From NCBI RefSeq assembly GCF_004337985.1, contig NC_043742.1:3582176-3646175 (forward strand): a stretch of 64,000 nucleotides of DNA. Direction: 5' to 3'. Shown here piece after piece: positions 44,870 to 58,339 of the stretch. The notes under the pieces are model-generated. The model made no database searches and was not told the origin of the DNA. It saw only the letters and a list, made by a program, of their open reading frames with translations. The translations under genes and the position numbers were made by a program. This stretch comes from Pyricularia pennisetigena. Lineage: Eukaryota; Ascomycota; Sordariomycetes; Magnaporthales; Pyriculariaceae. Each line of letters starts with the position of its first letter. The first letter of the stretch is position 1.

Positions 44870-46330
44870 AACCAAATAGTCACCAACAGGCCTTAAATAG
44901 CCCTGAAAATGCTAAATGGTTAGCTGCTTTAGCGTCTGAATTCGACCAAATCGTCACTGCAAAAACCTTCCGTTTTATCCCAAAAATTAAAATACCTACA
45001 GGCCGTAAATTCGTTTCTACCCGGCCGGTATTTAAATTAAAAAAGGATAAAAATAATAAACCTATGAAATATAAAGTTAGGTTTGTTATTAGGGGTTTTT
45101 TACAGGTCGAAAGCCTAAATTATATTGAAATTTTTGCTAATATTAATGTACCACCTATTTGGCGTATATTATTAGCTATAGCTAATGCACAAAATTGGGA
45201 AATAAAACAAATCGATTTGATTCGTGCGATTTTAAATAGTAACCTTACCGACGTAAATATATATTTGCAAATTCCAGACGGTTTTAACGAATGGGTAAAA
45301 AATTGTAACTTCACCACCGTTAAAATTTTAGTGGAAATGGGTTATAACCCGAAAAAATTGCAGGTTATACAGTTGGAAAAGGCGTTATATGGTTTGAAAC
45401 AGGGTCCAAAAGAATGGCAAAACAACTTTAAAACCCTATTTTTTAAAGAAGGTTTTAAGCCATTAATCTCTAATCCCGCTGTTTTTTATAACGTTAAATC
45501 CAAACATTTTATCGTTACCTTTGTAAACGATTACCTGCTAATAGGTCCTAAATTGCAATATATTTAGGATTTAAAAGCCCGTTTTAATAAAGTATACTCG
45601 TTGGAAAATAGGGGCCCTGCAACCTATTTTTTAGGCGTTCAAATCATAAGGGATAGGCTTTAACGCCTATTTTGGCACCATTAAATTTAATATATAGAGA
45701 AAGCATTAGCAACGTTCGGATTAGTTAATTGCAAACCTGTATTTGCTCCTTTACAACTGGGTGTGCTAAATTATAGTGGGGGTAAGCCCGTAAATGCGCT
45801 GGAAATCAAATTATTACAACGTATATCGGTACCCTTACGTATTTAATGCTATTAACGCGCCCGGATATCGGTTTTGCGGTTTAGTGGTTTTCACGTTTTT
45901 TAATAAAAGCCACTACAATCCATTTAACGGCAGCTAAAAACCTATTACATTATTTAGCGGGTATTAAATCCTTATTTATTTGTTACGGAAATAAAATATT
46001 TAAAACCGAATTACCACCCAATTTTTGATAAAGGGTTTTAAAGGCATTAAATTATTGGGTTTTAATAATAGCGATTTTGCCGGGGCTAGGGAAAATTTAA
46101 AATCCATTTACCAATTTTTGTATACCTCATTTGGGGGCTTTATAACGTGGAAGTGCAAAAAAGCTAATATTATAGTTTCACATTCCAAAAGCCGAAACCG
46201 ATACCTTAACGGAAACTCTGCGTAAAATACAGTGGTTCAAAAACTTATTTATAAAAATTAAACTAACTATAAAAGGCCCTATTGCAATATTTGGAAATAA
46301 TACAGGTTTTATAATTAACGCGCATAACCC
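44870..46330 (+). pseudogene. Copia B reverse transcriptase and RNase H
   Basis: RT includes FVSTRPVFKLKKD, KYKVRFVIRGFLQVESLNYI, the open frame 45064-45567 with IQLEKALYGLKQGPKEWQ, and the catalytic box as FVNDYLLIG instead of YVDD. RNase H pieces follow (LLGFNNSDFAGARENLKSIY, FITWKCKKANIIVSHS). Order after integrase confirms Copia. Confidence 0.85.
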
Positions 46331-47073
46331 TACGCACCCCCAACGTATTAAATATACGTTATTACAGTTTCACTACGTACGGGAATTAATTATAAAAGGA
46401 TTACTAATCCTAAAATACCTGGAATCCAACCAAATGCGCGCTAATGGCCTAATAAAACCCTTAACGCTTCCAATTCACAAGGTTTTTTTAAAATTTATAG
46501 GGCTGAAACCCCTAAAAATTTAGTTTTTACCTACTAAATTTTAAGGCATTATTTAATTAATTCGGTAATTAATTACCCATTATATTTCGTTTGTTTGCAA
46601 ATATTGGATTTTTGTTAACCCAATACCGGCCGCATTACCCGAATTGACCCTGCACCGGTTAAGTAATAAGCAATTTATACCGACCTTATGCCAAAAATTG
46701 AATTAAAATTGAAAAAGCTCGTATTTTGGGCGATTTACGCATTCGAAATACCCTATATAATATACCTTATTTGGACTGCTACTAACGAACAACTAAATTA
46801 ATTACCTGGTTTAATAGTTAAATCCGTGGGTCAATATTACGCAAATCGGGGGTTCGAATCCGGGGGTTATCACAATTCTGGGGGTTTTTTCCAATTCGGT
46901 GGTTCGTTCATTTCGGGGGTTACAGGTCGGTACAAAGGGCTTAGTTATTCAGGGGGTTCATATCCGGAGTTCGAATCGGGTTGGGACATAAGGGGGATCT
47001 TTTTTTTGGGTTTTATTTTTATGTACTTTTTTTTTCCGACTTCATATGAATAATAATAGTAAAAAAGAGGGGG

Positions 47074-47625
47074 TGTTAATTATATGCGTTATTTAGCATA
47101 TAATGGGTCCACTTTCATTTATATATAAATTACCATAGATAGTGCCGAAATGGGGCTGTTGGGGCTGTCGGATTTTCTATTATATTTTATATTGCAGGAG
47201 TTGCGATTTAAAGTCAGCGAATGGGGTTTTACCCTGTACCGGGTTTAATACCCACCCTGCACATACGAATTAACTACCCTGTACCGGGTTGAAATTTTTA
47301 CCAAATTAACAAATTAGTGCGAAGCCAGAAATGGTTTGTATGGAAATGAGGGTGTTTTTTCAACAACGCATATAAAATAATTTTTCAGAAAATCGTGTGC
47401 GGTACCGGAACCCTTTGCGGGGTGCGGACCCCCATTTCGATGTCGGAGAGTATGTAAGGGAGATAAAGCAAAGTTTCCCCCACCAATGAATTAAATCTAT
47501 TAATCCCAAAATTAATGAATTTAGTGCATATAAGCCCTGTTATTACAGCCTTTTACAACGCAACTAGCACCACGCCCCACCTAGGCTAATGCCTAAACCC
47601 CTGTTAGCAACCCATATTGTTAACA
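47074..47625 (+). repeat. Copia LTR shared by Copia B (3') and Copia C (5')
   Basis: A 552-bp LTR starting TGTTAATTATATGCG after the polypurine tract AAAAAAGAGGGGG and ending ATTGTTAACA. An internal Copia leader follows directly, lacking about 80 bp next to the LTR compared with Copia B. Confidence 0.85.
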
Positions 47626-50600
47626 ATTTTGGTTATTGCCGCATTTTTACAGCACATATATTGACGAAAATATTGCTGTTTTTGTGCGAAATTGTTGGTT
47701 TTAAGCGCTAATTCAGCACTTAACCCCCTGTATTTACAATGGGGATCGCTAGAATTTAGCGTTCGACTTAGGCCTTTTCAGGTACTGCAGCGATCGCTTG
47801 GATTGCAAATCCAAAATCTTTTGGTGTGGTTTTTGTGGATCGTGCACGCTATTATAAGTGGTTTGAAATTTTAGTAGGGTTTTCCCTCGCGAGTGAGGGC
47901 CAAAAACCCCTGTATTTAATCGCTAATTGCCTATTAAATTCTTAATGCGTTTAATAGGGTTTATAATAGCTCATAAACCCACTAACGGAATTACGTTCAT
48001 TGGCTTATTACCCTGCATGATACCCTGCACGTCGTTTCCCCGGACGATACCCTGCAGATTACCCTGCACCCACTTGACGAATTGAATTCGCTACGTGCAC
48101 CTGGATTGGTACAAATACCAGGGCAGCCACTAATTCCGGATTTCAGGGTTTTCAACTCTGTATTTTAGTGGACTTCAACCACTAAAATAGCAATAAACCC
48201 TATAATTGGCAATTATAGGCCTATAACCGTCAAAAGGCAAACGGTATAGCAAATCCTAAAATAGGGTATTTACCCTTAGGCCACTAGGTTAATTAATTAT
48301 AGCTACAAATTAGTGAAATGCAACTATAACTTAAACTACCCTATAATGGAAGACAGCCCTATATCGGGCCTTCCAGGCCCAATTTCAACAGATAAGCGGC
48401 TTGAACCCAGCCCAAACGAAGTCGTAACCGCTAAATCATAGGCCCAAAACCTGCAATGCAAAGCGTTAACTACACAAATAGATGAATTTTAAAGGATAAT
48501 TTAACACTTAACTGCCACATTAACCCCAAAAAGCAGTAATTACACTAATCCTAATAGTAATTCGGATGTTATACCCGCTACCGCACCTCCTAATCCACCT
48601 GGTAACCTAATCTTAAATGACGGGATAGGTAAAAAAGTATTGAAACGGGTATTTTCCTTCCCCGAAACTTGTAAATTAATAAGGGCTAGCAATCACGAAT
48701 TGTGGGAATAGGTGTTGATAGCACAATTTAGGGCTATAAAGCAGCAGAATTTATTTCCAACTTTAAAATTGGTTATACCCTGCCGGAACACGATCAATTA
48801 ATCCTATTATTATTTATAAAAAACAGCTTAACCATAAAACCTTTAAAATCCATTGCATGGCACTCTAGCCCCGTAACGGTTTATAGTACCCTGAAAAATA
48901 TTTATTCCGTTGCACCGGAAATTATTAAAACTCGCTATATCGGGAATTCCACGTTTTAAACTTTTCGAAATTTAAAGGATTAATACCTGAATTTAACAGC
49001 CGTTTTAACTTCTTGGTGGCTAAATTAGCGAATACCAACGTGCAACTTAACCCCGTTAACGTACGACACCAGTATTTACGGGCCTTGGAAGGGACATTCC
49101 CTACGTGGACCGAACGCCAACGCAATGCCTAACGGGCCCTGCAGGCAATAGGCCAAAATTCGGAAAAATTAAATTTGCAATACCTTATGGTGGACCTTAT
49201 ATCCGAAAATTCGATTTCAGGCTTTACGACAGCTAAAACCGCTAATTGAAAATATGAAAATCGAAAATCGGGTAAAAGAAACGCTAGAAAAGGGGCTAGA
49301 AAGCAAAATAATGGGCAGGAAAACACCTTTAAATCACGGAAAAAGGGTAATAAAAGCTTTAATTCGGATTTTCCTACTGCAAAAAATACTAAATCCTCTA
49401 ATTCCAGCGAATTAACCGTTGGACCGTCCACAATTTCCATGAATTTCGAGTTATTTACGGGCTCGATTCCAAATAACGTTAACAAATGCGCAACGTAGCA
49501 CGCCTTGGAGCAGGAGGTTAATTCTGGTATTAGCGGAATTATAAAATTAAATTCGGATTCGGATTCGGAACCCGATACCGGTAATACGCTAAAACCAGAG
49601 GTTCTAACAGCTAATTTTGAATCCAAATCGAAACCTAGACGCCGCGTAAAAAGGGCCCCTAAGCCTTGGAAGCTAGGTTACCATATCCTGTACAATACAG
49701 GTAACACGCACCATATTTTTGCAAATAAGCAATTTTTACCGATTATACCCCCGGCATTACAGCCAAAATCGGTACAAGAGGTAACCCTGTTAGGCCTGTA
49801 GGTACCGGAACTATAAAAATATAAGTCCGTTACGGCTAAAAGGCTGACGAATTTGAAAGGTTACGTTAAATAACGTCCAATATATCGCCTCGTTTGGAAT
49901 AAATATCGTTAATAACCTTATACATGATAATATAAGGGACGTATTATTAAAAATGCCCTGTAAAGTATGAGTCACAAGGCGTGGGGACGCCTAAATAGCG
50001 CTAAACATTCGCTTTGGTTGGAGGTGAAAGGGTGGAATATTCTTATTCGAAATGTACCAAAAATTTTGAATTACGCCTATATAATAGGTAAATATAGCAC
50101 CGCTTTTAACATGGCCTTGCAGGGGGTTAGACAGGGTTACGCAACCCCGTTGGAAAAAAAACTGAATAATCTAAACCCTAAAAGGGACTATAAAATTTAC
50201 ACCGATTCGGAACCGGAAGAAAATATGGTGATGGAAAAGCTAAATCCCGAACAAAATACAGAAATAGCCGTAAATTGACCTGTAATAGCGCAGAGGTTTA
50301 GCGGTAAAAGCCCCCAAAATCCACGTGAAATTGGGCCCCGTAGGCCCGGCAAACTGTTAAATGACCGTTCTATGCAGCCTAATATAAAAGGGATTATTTC
50401 CGAAAAAAGGGGGTTTCCCACACAAGAAATCCGTTGTTAAAACCTCCTTTATTATCGGATTTAAAGCAGGCCCCTGTAAATTACCTCCTTTTAGGCCTGA
50501 AACGGACTACCGACGGTTGACTAACGGATGAAAAAGACGGAATTACAGGCGATTGTGACGAAATCCAGGCCCAAAAAGCCCTATTATCGCACAGGCGTTT

Positions 50601-50740
50601 AGGGTATATGAGGTTACTATTGGTAAAAAAACCGCTAGATTATAAAAGGTTTACCTAATTTTCATAAAATTAAGGCAATTACTTATATTATTTACGTTAA
50701 AATTATTTCTATTAGGCGTACCAATAAAATTGCACTCCTT
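47626..50740 (+). pseudogene. Copia C interior: leader, gag, protease, start of integrase
   Basis: The leader (47626-48345) matches that of Copia B. The gag ATG at 48346 gives MEDSPISGLPGPISTDKRLE and then stops. The protease site reads LYNTGNTHHIFANKQF (about 49690), with the catalytic Asp changed to Asn (GAT to AAT). The integrase zinc region (LLSHRRLGYMRLLLV) begins at about 50580 and is cut at 50740 by the Gypsy C LTR. Confidence 0.8.
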
Positions 50741-51166
50741 TGTTACGACCAGATAATTGGGCCAGTACCAGGGAGGCCAGGCGGGGTTACACCCCTCCTA
50801 ACGACATTCGACCAAAAAAGCACCGACCGGCAGGAAACAGGATTATATAAGAACCCAATCACGTAACAGCACGTGACCACCAAAAGGTGATTTCGGTGAA
50901 TTTGTAAAACCTCGATTAGGGATTACAAATGAAATAAATTAGGAGAGATTATATTGGAAATATAATTTATATAAAATACGCTTATTACCATATACATAGA
51001 ATTTTTTAGGATTCTTTAGCGGCAATTAAGTTACTTCTTATTCAAAAATCATTTATAATTTTATTTTAATTATTAAAAACCCCAATTACCCAATCAAAAC
51101 GCTTAATTGTTTCAACCCACTATATTTCATTTTAAAAATAGGCTATCCGATACCTTAATTGTAATA
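50741..51166 (+). repeat. Gypsy C 5' LTR
   Basis: Starts TGTTACGACC and ends CTTAATTGTAATA, a RIP-altered CGTAACA end. It is 426 bp long. Confidence 0.85.
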
Positions 51167-51409
51167 TTTTGATTACCCCTATTTGATATTTTGCTTTGAG
51201 ATATACCGAATAATATCACTAAAACGATATTTTCCAACAAAACCACCCTTTAAACCCTTTTTACTATCCACGCTCCGGCCAACGCTACCGTTTTGCGTTA
51301 AATGGTCGCGACGTTCCCAGTGGAAAATCGATAATTCCAGGAACGAATAATCGAATAAATTAATCGAATTAATAGGAATTATATTCAATATTTTTTACTA
51401 TTATTTTAT

Positions 51410-54400
51410 AATAGCACCCCAAATATTTTATAACGATTTTTTACAAAAACCCGGGCCTATTTTCGCTTTAACGAAAACAATTTGTACAATAACGTAAACA
51501 AAATTACCTACGTAACCTCGCTATTAAAGGGCGATACGTTCGCCTGGTTCGAACCAATTTTACGAAATTATTTAGACTACGATAAGGAAAGAAACCGTAA
51601 AATTAAAACCAACCGCATTTTCGACGATTACGAAAATTTCGAAAAATGTTTTGAGGAATATTCGGTAACCCAAACGAGGAACGTACGGTTAAACGTAAAT
51701 TAATACGTTTTATTTAAACCCAATCGGTATCCAAATATACCAGCGAATTTTGATAAATTACCGTTGAATTATTGTAAGGCCCCGAAGCCCTAATAGCACG
51801 TTTTTATGCGGGATTTAGAAAAGAATTAAAAACGAATTTGTTAAAAAAAAACGACCTAATATTTTAACCGAATACGTAAAACCAACATTTGAAATCGATA
51901 ACCGATTTTACGGACGAAAACTGGAACGACGCGAAAAGCGCAGCGTATGGGGACCAATTTTGCGATAAATTAATATGAAACGCAAATATTAATACCCCAA
52001 ACCGTTTTGCTAATATAACATCTCCTACGGAATACAGATCGGGTTTATGAATTGTAATACGATATAATATAAAAAACCCCGCAAGGATCCCAAAAATGGT
52101 AAATATTTCAAACATAATAAACCGGGATATACCGCTAAATTTTGTCCCAAGAACGCTCCCAACCTATACCCCGATTTTGTGATTGGGCACTAATACAATA
52201 TGCTCGATTCTAAAAAACTGCGAAAATTAAACGTTACCACTTATTAATAAATATAACCGGATTAGTACAGTTTAATAAATTGGACCATATGTTACGACGC
52301 CAATCATATAGCCCATAATAATGCAAAAATGGACGCAGGATAGTATTTATAAAAGCCCAAAAATACCCGGACATTAATAATTGGAGACCGCGTACCCATT
52401 AAAATTAGACCATTAGCACATTTACGCAAGTAAAACGCCAAATTACCCGAATTCACGGAATTAAATATTTTAGAAAAATTAAAATTAAAACCGTTGGGAC
52501 AAACCCACCGCATCCGAATAATCCAACAAACCCTAATAAACGAATCCAATAACGAATTAAAAAACGAATTTAGCGAAAAAAATATATTTTCAAACTTATA
52601 TAATGCAATAAAAGAAAATAACCTTTATATATACGAAAAGAACCCGTCGATTTATACCGAAACGACCAATTAATACAATTCCCCGGAATACTATTTCGAA
52701 TGGAAATAGAAAACCCTTTAGGATTAATTAATCCAATTCTCGGAAACCACCCAATTTTGGATGTTAAATATCCCAAACATATAAAATTCTTTTTGGTAAA
52801 ATGTTTTCGAAACAATTGCGGATTGCATTTTAGCAAAAGAATAATCCACGATTTTTTCCCACGGCGACGCAGGATAATAAATATCCATGAAATATATACT
52901 ACCAACGAATTATTTAATTGGGAAATTCAAATAAGATTTAACACCGAATTAGCGGTAATTTTTACCTTTTGCGACCATGACCTTATAGTATGCTCTAATA
53001 AAAAACAATTTCCATGGTACGAATGCACCCGAGATACATGCAAAAGATATATCAGCCAAAATATAGGTATAATACGAAATAAAATTACGATAACCAGGAC
53101 ACGTACCGATAATTAAAGTCGTGTGAAACCCCAGCGTAAGGGACAACGAAATACTCACGAACGCACGAAAAATACCTATATTAATAGGATACCAATGTAA
53201 TAAAATCAGAATTAAAAACAATTATACGTCCCGAAATAAAAATAATTAGGACCCACGACGCGAATCCAGTAAACTAAAAACCTAAAGTGGTTAAACGGTA
53301 TAAAATACCAAACGGAAGCAATAAAAGCGTAATAAAAAACATTAAACGCCACGCAAATTATTAAAATAGTATATAAATATATATTCCTAAATATACCATT
53401 TAATGGAAAATTTATACGAACGCTTTTTAATAACTGAGTATAAAGCAATTATTTTTTCCCAGAAATCGTGAAAATACGACGAATATTTTGGCAATAGAAA
53501 AAGGATTATACCGACTGTAAACCGTAAAAGGAAAGGCAATTTTATACGGGAACGGCACCATCAAAATAAAGACCGTATACCTTTGGATGGAAAACTATGG
53601 ACGAAAGGAATAAATTATTTTGGATATTACGGAAATAAGGAATAAAAACAAAGTTTTAGGAATTCCTTGGTTGAGAAAAAACAACCCCCGGACAAATTGA
53701 ATTATAGGTTAAATTTAATGGGAAAAGCATATCATTATTAGACGATTTCCAGTATAATAGGGTTAATATAGGAAATATAAAATACGGAAAAACCAAATAA
53801 AGCAAATGGCGTATTTATAGGAAAAACGACCAACCCCGGGGCCAATATCGGAAAAAAAGCGATTATCCACAGGTTAAAACCGATCTAATTACATAATATT
53901 AACCACGAAAAAACAGACCAAAAACGGCAAAATCCAAAAAAAAAACCAAATTTACATACGATTATTTAGCCAAAAGTTCGAAATAAGATTACCCGAACAT
54001 AGCCCGTTCGACTATGAAATATTATTAAAGAAAGAAACCCAACCAAAATTCTATAAAATATACGGTTTAAATCCAATATAAATGGAGGTTTTAAACGGAT
54101 ATTTTGCAAAAAGCTTTAAAAAAAGACTATATTAAACCATCGATATTACCAGTAGGATACCCAATCCTTTTTATACCAAAAAAAGCCAAAAGTTACGATT
54201 ATACGTGGATTACAAACAACTTAACGATATTACAATAAAATATTGCTACCCCTTCCTATTAAAAAAAAAGTTTCGAAACATATTTAATTAAATACAATGG
54301 TTTACAATATTGAATTTTAAAGGAATATACAATTTAATCCGTATAAAGGAAGGCGAGGGATAAAAAGCAGCATTTGGCATTAAACGAGGGTATCATAAAT

Positions 54401-57150
54401 ACCTGGTAATATTTTTCGGTTTTATGAACGCCCCCGCAGCTTTTTAAACCATAATGAACCACGTTTTCAGGGAGTATTTAAACATTTTTGTCGGTATTTA
54501 TTTGCACGATATCCTTGTCCTTTCCAAAACGGTGGAAAAATATAAAAAACACGTTTACACAATTTTACAAAAATTACAAAACGCTAAATTTTTAATTAAG
54601 CCCGAAAAATGCATTTTTTACAATAAACAAATCAACTTTTTAGAATATATTACTGCCCTTGAAAAAATTACGATGGAAAAATCAAAAATGCAAACAATGA
54701 AGGAATAGCCCCAATAACAAAACGTAAAAAGCGTGCGGGTATTTTTTGGATTTATAGACTTTAATAAAAGATTTATGAAAAAATACGGCGCGATTGACAC
54801 CCTGCTAATTAATATAATTAAAAAGGACTTAAAATTCCAATGGACGGAATAAATATAACAAATTTTCCAGCAGCTACGAAACGCAATAGCACGAAAACCA
54901 GTTTTCAAGATATTAAATCCAACAAAGCTTTTCGAAATCGAAACCGACGCATCCGATTATATAATCGGAGGATAATTGAGCCAACGAAACAAAAAAGGAC
55001 GCTTATATTTTTGCGCCTTTTTTTACAAAAGTTTTATAAGATAAAGTTTATTTACCAAATCCACGATAAAGAATTTATGGCTATTATCCAAATATTCGAA
55101 AAATAAAAACCACAATTATCCGGAATTAAATACGAAATAATAATTTATGCGGACTACAAAAACTTAACCTATTTTATTACCAGCAAAATATTAATTAAAC
55201 GACAAATTAAATGGGCAAAACTCCTATTAAAACTCCATTTTAAAATTATTTATTAAGAAGGCACAGAGAACGGTAAGGCCGACGCCTTTCACCGAAAACA
55301 AAATTATAACAACATATTATTTAATAAAATACGGAAAACTTTTACCAATTTCCCGAAATTTTATAACGACCAATACAGTAACCAAACCAGAAGGAGTACG
55401 AAAAGTCCACGAAAGCAAAACTCACGGACACCAAGGAATTTCAAAAATATAAAAACGGTTAAAACAGCATTATAATTTTAAAGGAATACGACAAAATACA
55501 CGAAAAACCATTAAAAATTGCGAGCTTTGCGCAAAAAAGCAAATCCGCAAAATATAAACCTGATAAGCTCTTACAGCTTTTACCAACCCCTAATAGAACC
55601 TGGTAAACTATTATAATGGATTTTATCGTTAAATTACCATTTTCCGAAAAATTATTTACTGAAACTAAGCATTACAGCATATTAATTATAGTGGATAAAT
55701 CTACCAAATACGCCTATTTCCTATTTTATAAAAAGGTAATAAAGCCGGAAAAATCGCTTATATATTCCTACGAATAATTGTTCATAATTACGGACTTCCA
55801 AAAACCATTATTACGGATAAGAATAAATTTTTTATATTAAAGTTTTGGACATTTTTAATGGAATAGTTAGGAATTAATGACAGATTATCTACAATATTCC
55901 ACCTATAAATAAACGGATAATTAAAGCGAGCGAATTAGATATTAACATAATATTTAAAATGTTATATAAACCACAAATAGGATAATTGGGTACAATTATT
56001 ACGCACAGCACAATTCGCGTACAATAATTTAAAAAATAGAAATACCAAAATAACCCTGTTTTATACTAATTACGGATTTAACCTTACAGTATATAGAAAC
56101 TTAAAAACCACGATTACGGCCCCACGAACCGATAAACAAATATGCGAATTACGAAAATTTCACCAAAAATTCCAACAAAAATTAAAACTTGTACGAAAAG
56201 AAATAACCAAATACGCCAACCAGCACTGGATAAAGGGACCATTTTTCCAGGAAGAAAATGGCGCTTATTTTATTCGACGCGATATTAAAATACAGCGACC
56301 AAGTAGCAAATTCAATTGTTTTAAATTTGAATTTTTCGAAATCAATAAAAGCTTTAGCGAAACCAATTACCAATTATTATTTCCAAAAATTATAACAATT
56401 CACCCAGCTTTCCACGTATTATTATTGGAACCAACATTATATAATACCAATAACCAAAAAATAATGGAAATCGACGTAAAGAAAACGTACGACGTCGAAC
56501 GAATACTGGACCACAAACGCAACCACGGTAAAACAAAATCCCTTATTAAATAGGAAAATTCTAAATATAAAAGAAATATTTGGGAACCCTTTAACCACCT
56601 CCAAAATTGCTTGGAACCACTCCGCCAATATTATTAAAAGTTGGATTTACGAGCAAACTCACCAAAAAAGGACGACCTAAATAAGCATTATTTACTATTT
56701 CCAAAAATTAAAAATCGATTAAGTTTTAAGGCCATACCACCAAGCAAACTTATAAGAAAACGATTAATATAACCCATAAAATAAAATATACGAACAGAAA
56801 TTTACCAATTAAATATTGCGTAAGAATATTCATTTTATCCAACAAAAAAAGTCTTAAAAGATTTATTAAGAAGGACAAATCCCAGGCAAAAATTGGGAGC
56901 CGGAAAGAGCGATTCCAAAAACATTTTGGGAAAGATTTCGGTGGATCGCCGCTGTTTTTCCTGTTTTGCTTTTTGACGTTCCACCCGATTTAATCTTTTA
57001 AAACATTAATTCCGCGAAATATAATTCGCATTTTTTAAGTCACAATTCTTTTTGTTTTCGTAAACGGAAAAGTTGTAACAGTATTTGTTGGAGTTTTTGC
57101 TGCTCCGCCAAAATATTTTCCTCCAAAACCTTTATTTTACCGTTAAATTT
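51410..57150 (+). pseudogene. Gypsy C gag-pol remnant
   Basis: Gag, RT, RNase H, integrase and chromodomain follow in the same order as in Gypsy A, all with many stops. Surviving open pieces are short (51482-51703, 54454-54708). The chromodomain Trp codon is again a stop (TAG), the same position as in Gypsy A. Either the parent was already mutated, or RIP hit the same site twice. Confidence 0.75.
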
Positions 57151-57510
57151 TAAATATTACCGATTAATATTCCGCAATTAAATATTTGAGCTACCCAATA
57201 TATTATAGCCAAAACGATTAACGCAAAAATATTCGATGCAACGAAAGGAATTTTGCGGTAAAACGGCGTAGCGTATTATACCGCGGAATTTATAATCAAA
57301 ACAAAAAAACATATCCACAAAAAAAGGGAAAAAACGCGAAAAAGAAGTGGCGACGTTTTGTCGACGAACGACCAAATTTCGATTTAATTACGCGATTAAA
57401 TATAACGCAACGAAATTAGCAAAAAAAAAACAAATAATCCGAAAATAAAACTAAGGGAATATAAATTATTCAAAGGTTAAAAGGATTTAGTTGAAAAAAA
57501 GGAAATTTAA

Positions 57511-57937
57511 TGTTACAACCAAATAATTGGGCCGGTACCAGGGAGGTTAGGCGGGGTTACACCCCTTTTAACGATATTCGACCAAAAAACACCGACCGGT
57601 AGGAAATAAGATTATATAAAAACCTAATTACGTAATAATTTATAACCATTACAAGGTAATTTCGGTTAATTTGTAAGACCTCGATTAGGAAATACAAATT
57701 AAATAAATTAGGAGGAATTGTATTAGAAATATAATTTAAATAAAACACGTTTGTTATTATGTAAATAAAACTTAGTTTAGGATTATTTAGCCGCAATTAA
57801 TTTAATACCCACCCAGGAATTAATTATAATTTCATCTTAGTTATTAAAAACCCCAGTTACCAAAATAAGACGTTCAGTTCCTTTAACCCACTGTATTTTA
57901 CCTTAAGAACAGGTTACCCGATACCTTGATCGTAACA
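57511..57937 (+). repeat. Gypsy C 3' LTR
   Basis: A 427-bp LTR, TGTTACAACC to GATCGTAACA, matching the 5' LTR with mainly transition differences. Confidence 0.85.
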
Positions 57938-58300
57938 TTATAGCCCGTATATCAACGAAAATATGGCTGTTTTTATGCGAAATTGCTAGGCATAGATGCA
58001 AGTTTAGCACCTAACACCCTGTATTTACAATGGGGATCGCTAAAAATCAACGTTCGACTTAAGCCAATTTTTGAATATTGCAGCGCTCGTTTGCATTGGC
58101 AATCCAAAATTTTTGGTATGGTTTTTGTGGATCGTGCACGCTATTGTAGGTGGTCTAGATTTAAATAGGGTTTACGCTAACCAGTTAGGGCTAAAAACCC
58201 CTGTATTCGTTCACTAATAACCTATTAAATTCTAATGCGTTTAATAGCGCTTATATTAACCCATAAACCCATCAAAGTTTAATGCGTTTAATAGCGTTTA
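57938..58300 (+). mobile_element. Copia leader fragment (Copia D)
   Basis: Begins inside the Copia leader (TTATAGCCCGTATATCAACG matches the leader just after its TTTTTACAGC block) and continues through the conserved CCTGTATTTACAATGGGGAT and GGATCGTGCACGC blocks. It ends near 58300 in a short tandem of TTTAATAGCG units. No LTR or coding part remains. Confidence 0.75.
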
Positions 58301-58339
58301 CAATAACCCACGCACACGTGAACGCAACGTGAGGAGGTT

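Larger units (their letters stand above)
39967..47625 (+). mobile_element. Copia B, full length on the plus strand, inserted into Copia A
   Basis: A 7.66-kb Ty1/Copia-type element with LTRs at 39967-40522 and 47074-47625, a long leader (40523-41296), then gag, protease, integrase, RT and RNase H in that order. It is the least decayed copy here: open frames of 313, 235 and 167 codons survive, but each protein is still interrupted. The right LTR runs directly into a second Copia interior rather than back into Copia A, so no target duplication can be checked. Confidence 0.9.
50741..57937 (+). mobile_element. Gypsy C: full-length chromodomain Gypsy, second copy
   Basis: A 7.2-kb element parallel to Gypsy A, with LTRs at 50741-51166 and 57511-57937. 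Gag (51410-52150) holds the same FDDYENFEK segment. The RT box reads YLHD at about 54497, RNase H is at about 54935, integrase at about 55490-56130, and the chromodomain at about 56494-56640 (ILDHKRNHGKTKSLIK then stop). The LTRs differ from Gypsy A in a central block, so it is a distinct subfamily. Flanking 5-mers differ (TCCTT left, TTATA right). Confidence 0.9.

Noticed and set aside
46840..46880. T-arm-like GGTTCGAATCC in Copia B
   Set aside because: No acceptor, D- or anticodon arm could be built around it; it lies in a GGGGGTT-rich local repeat before the LTR.
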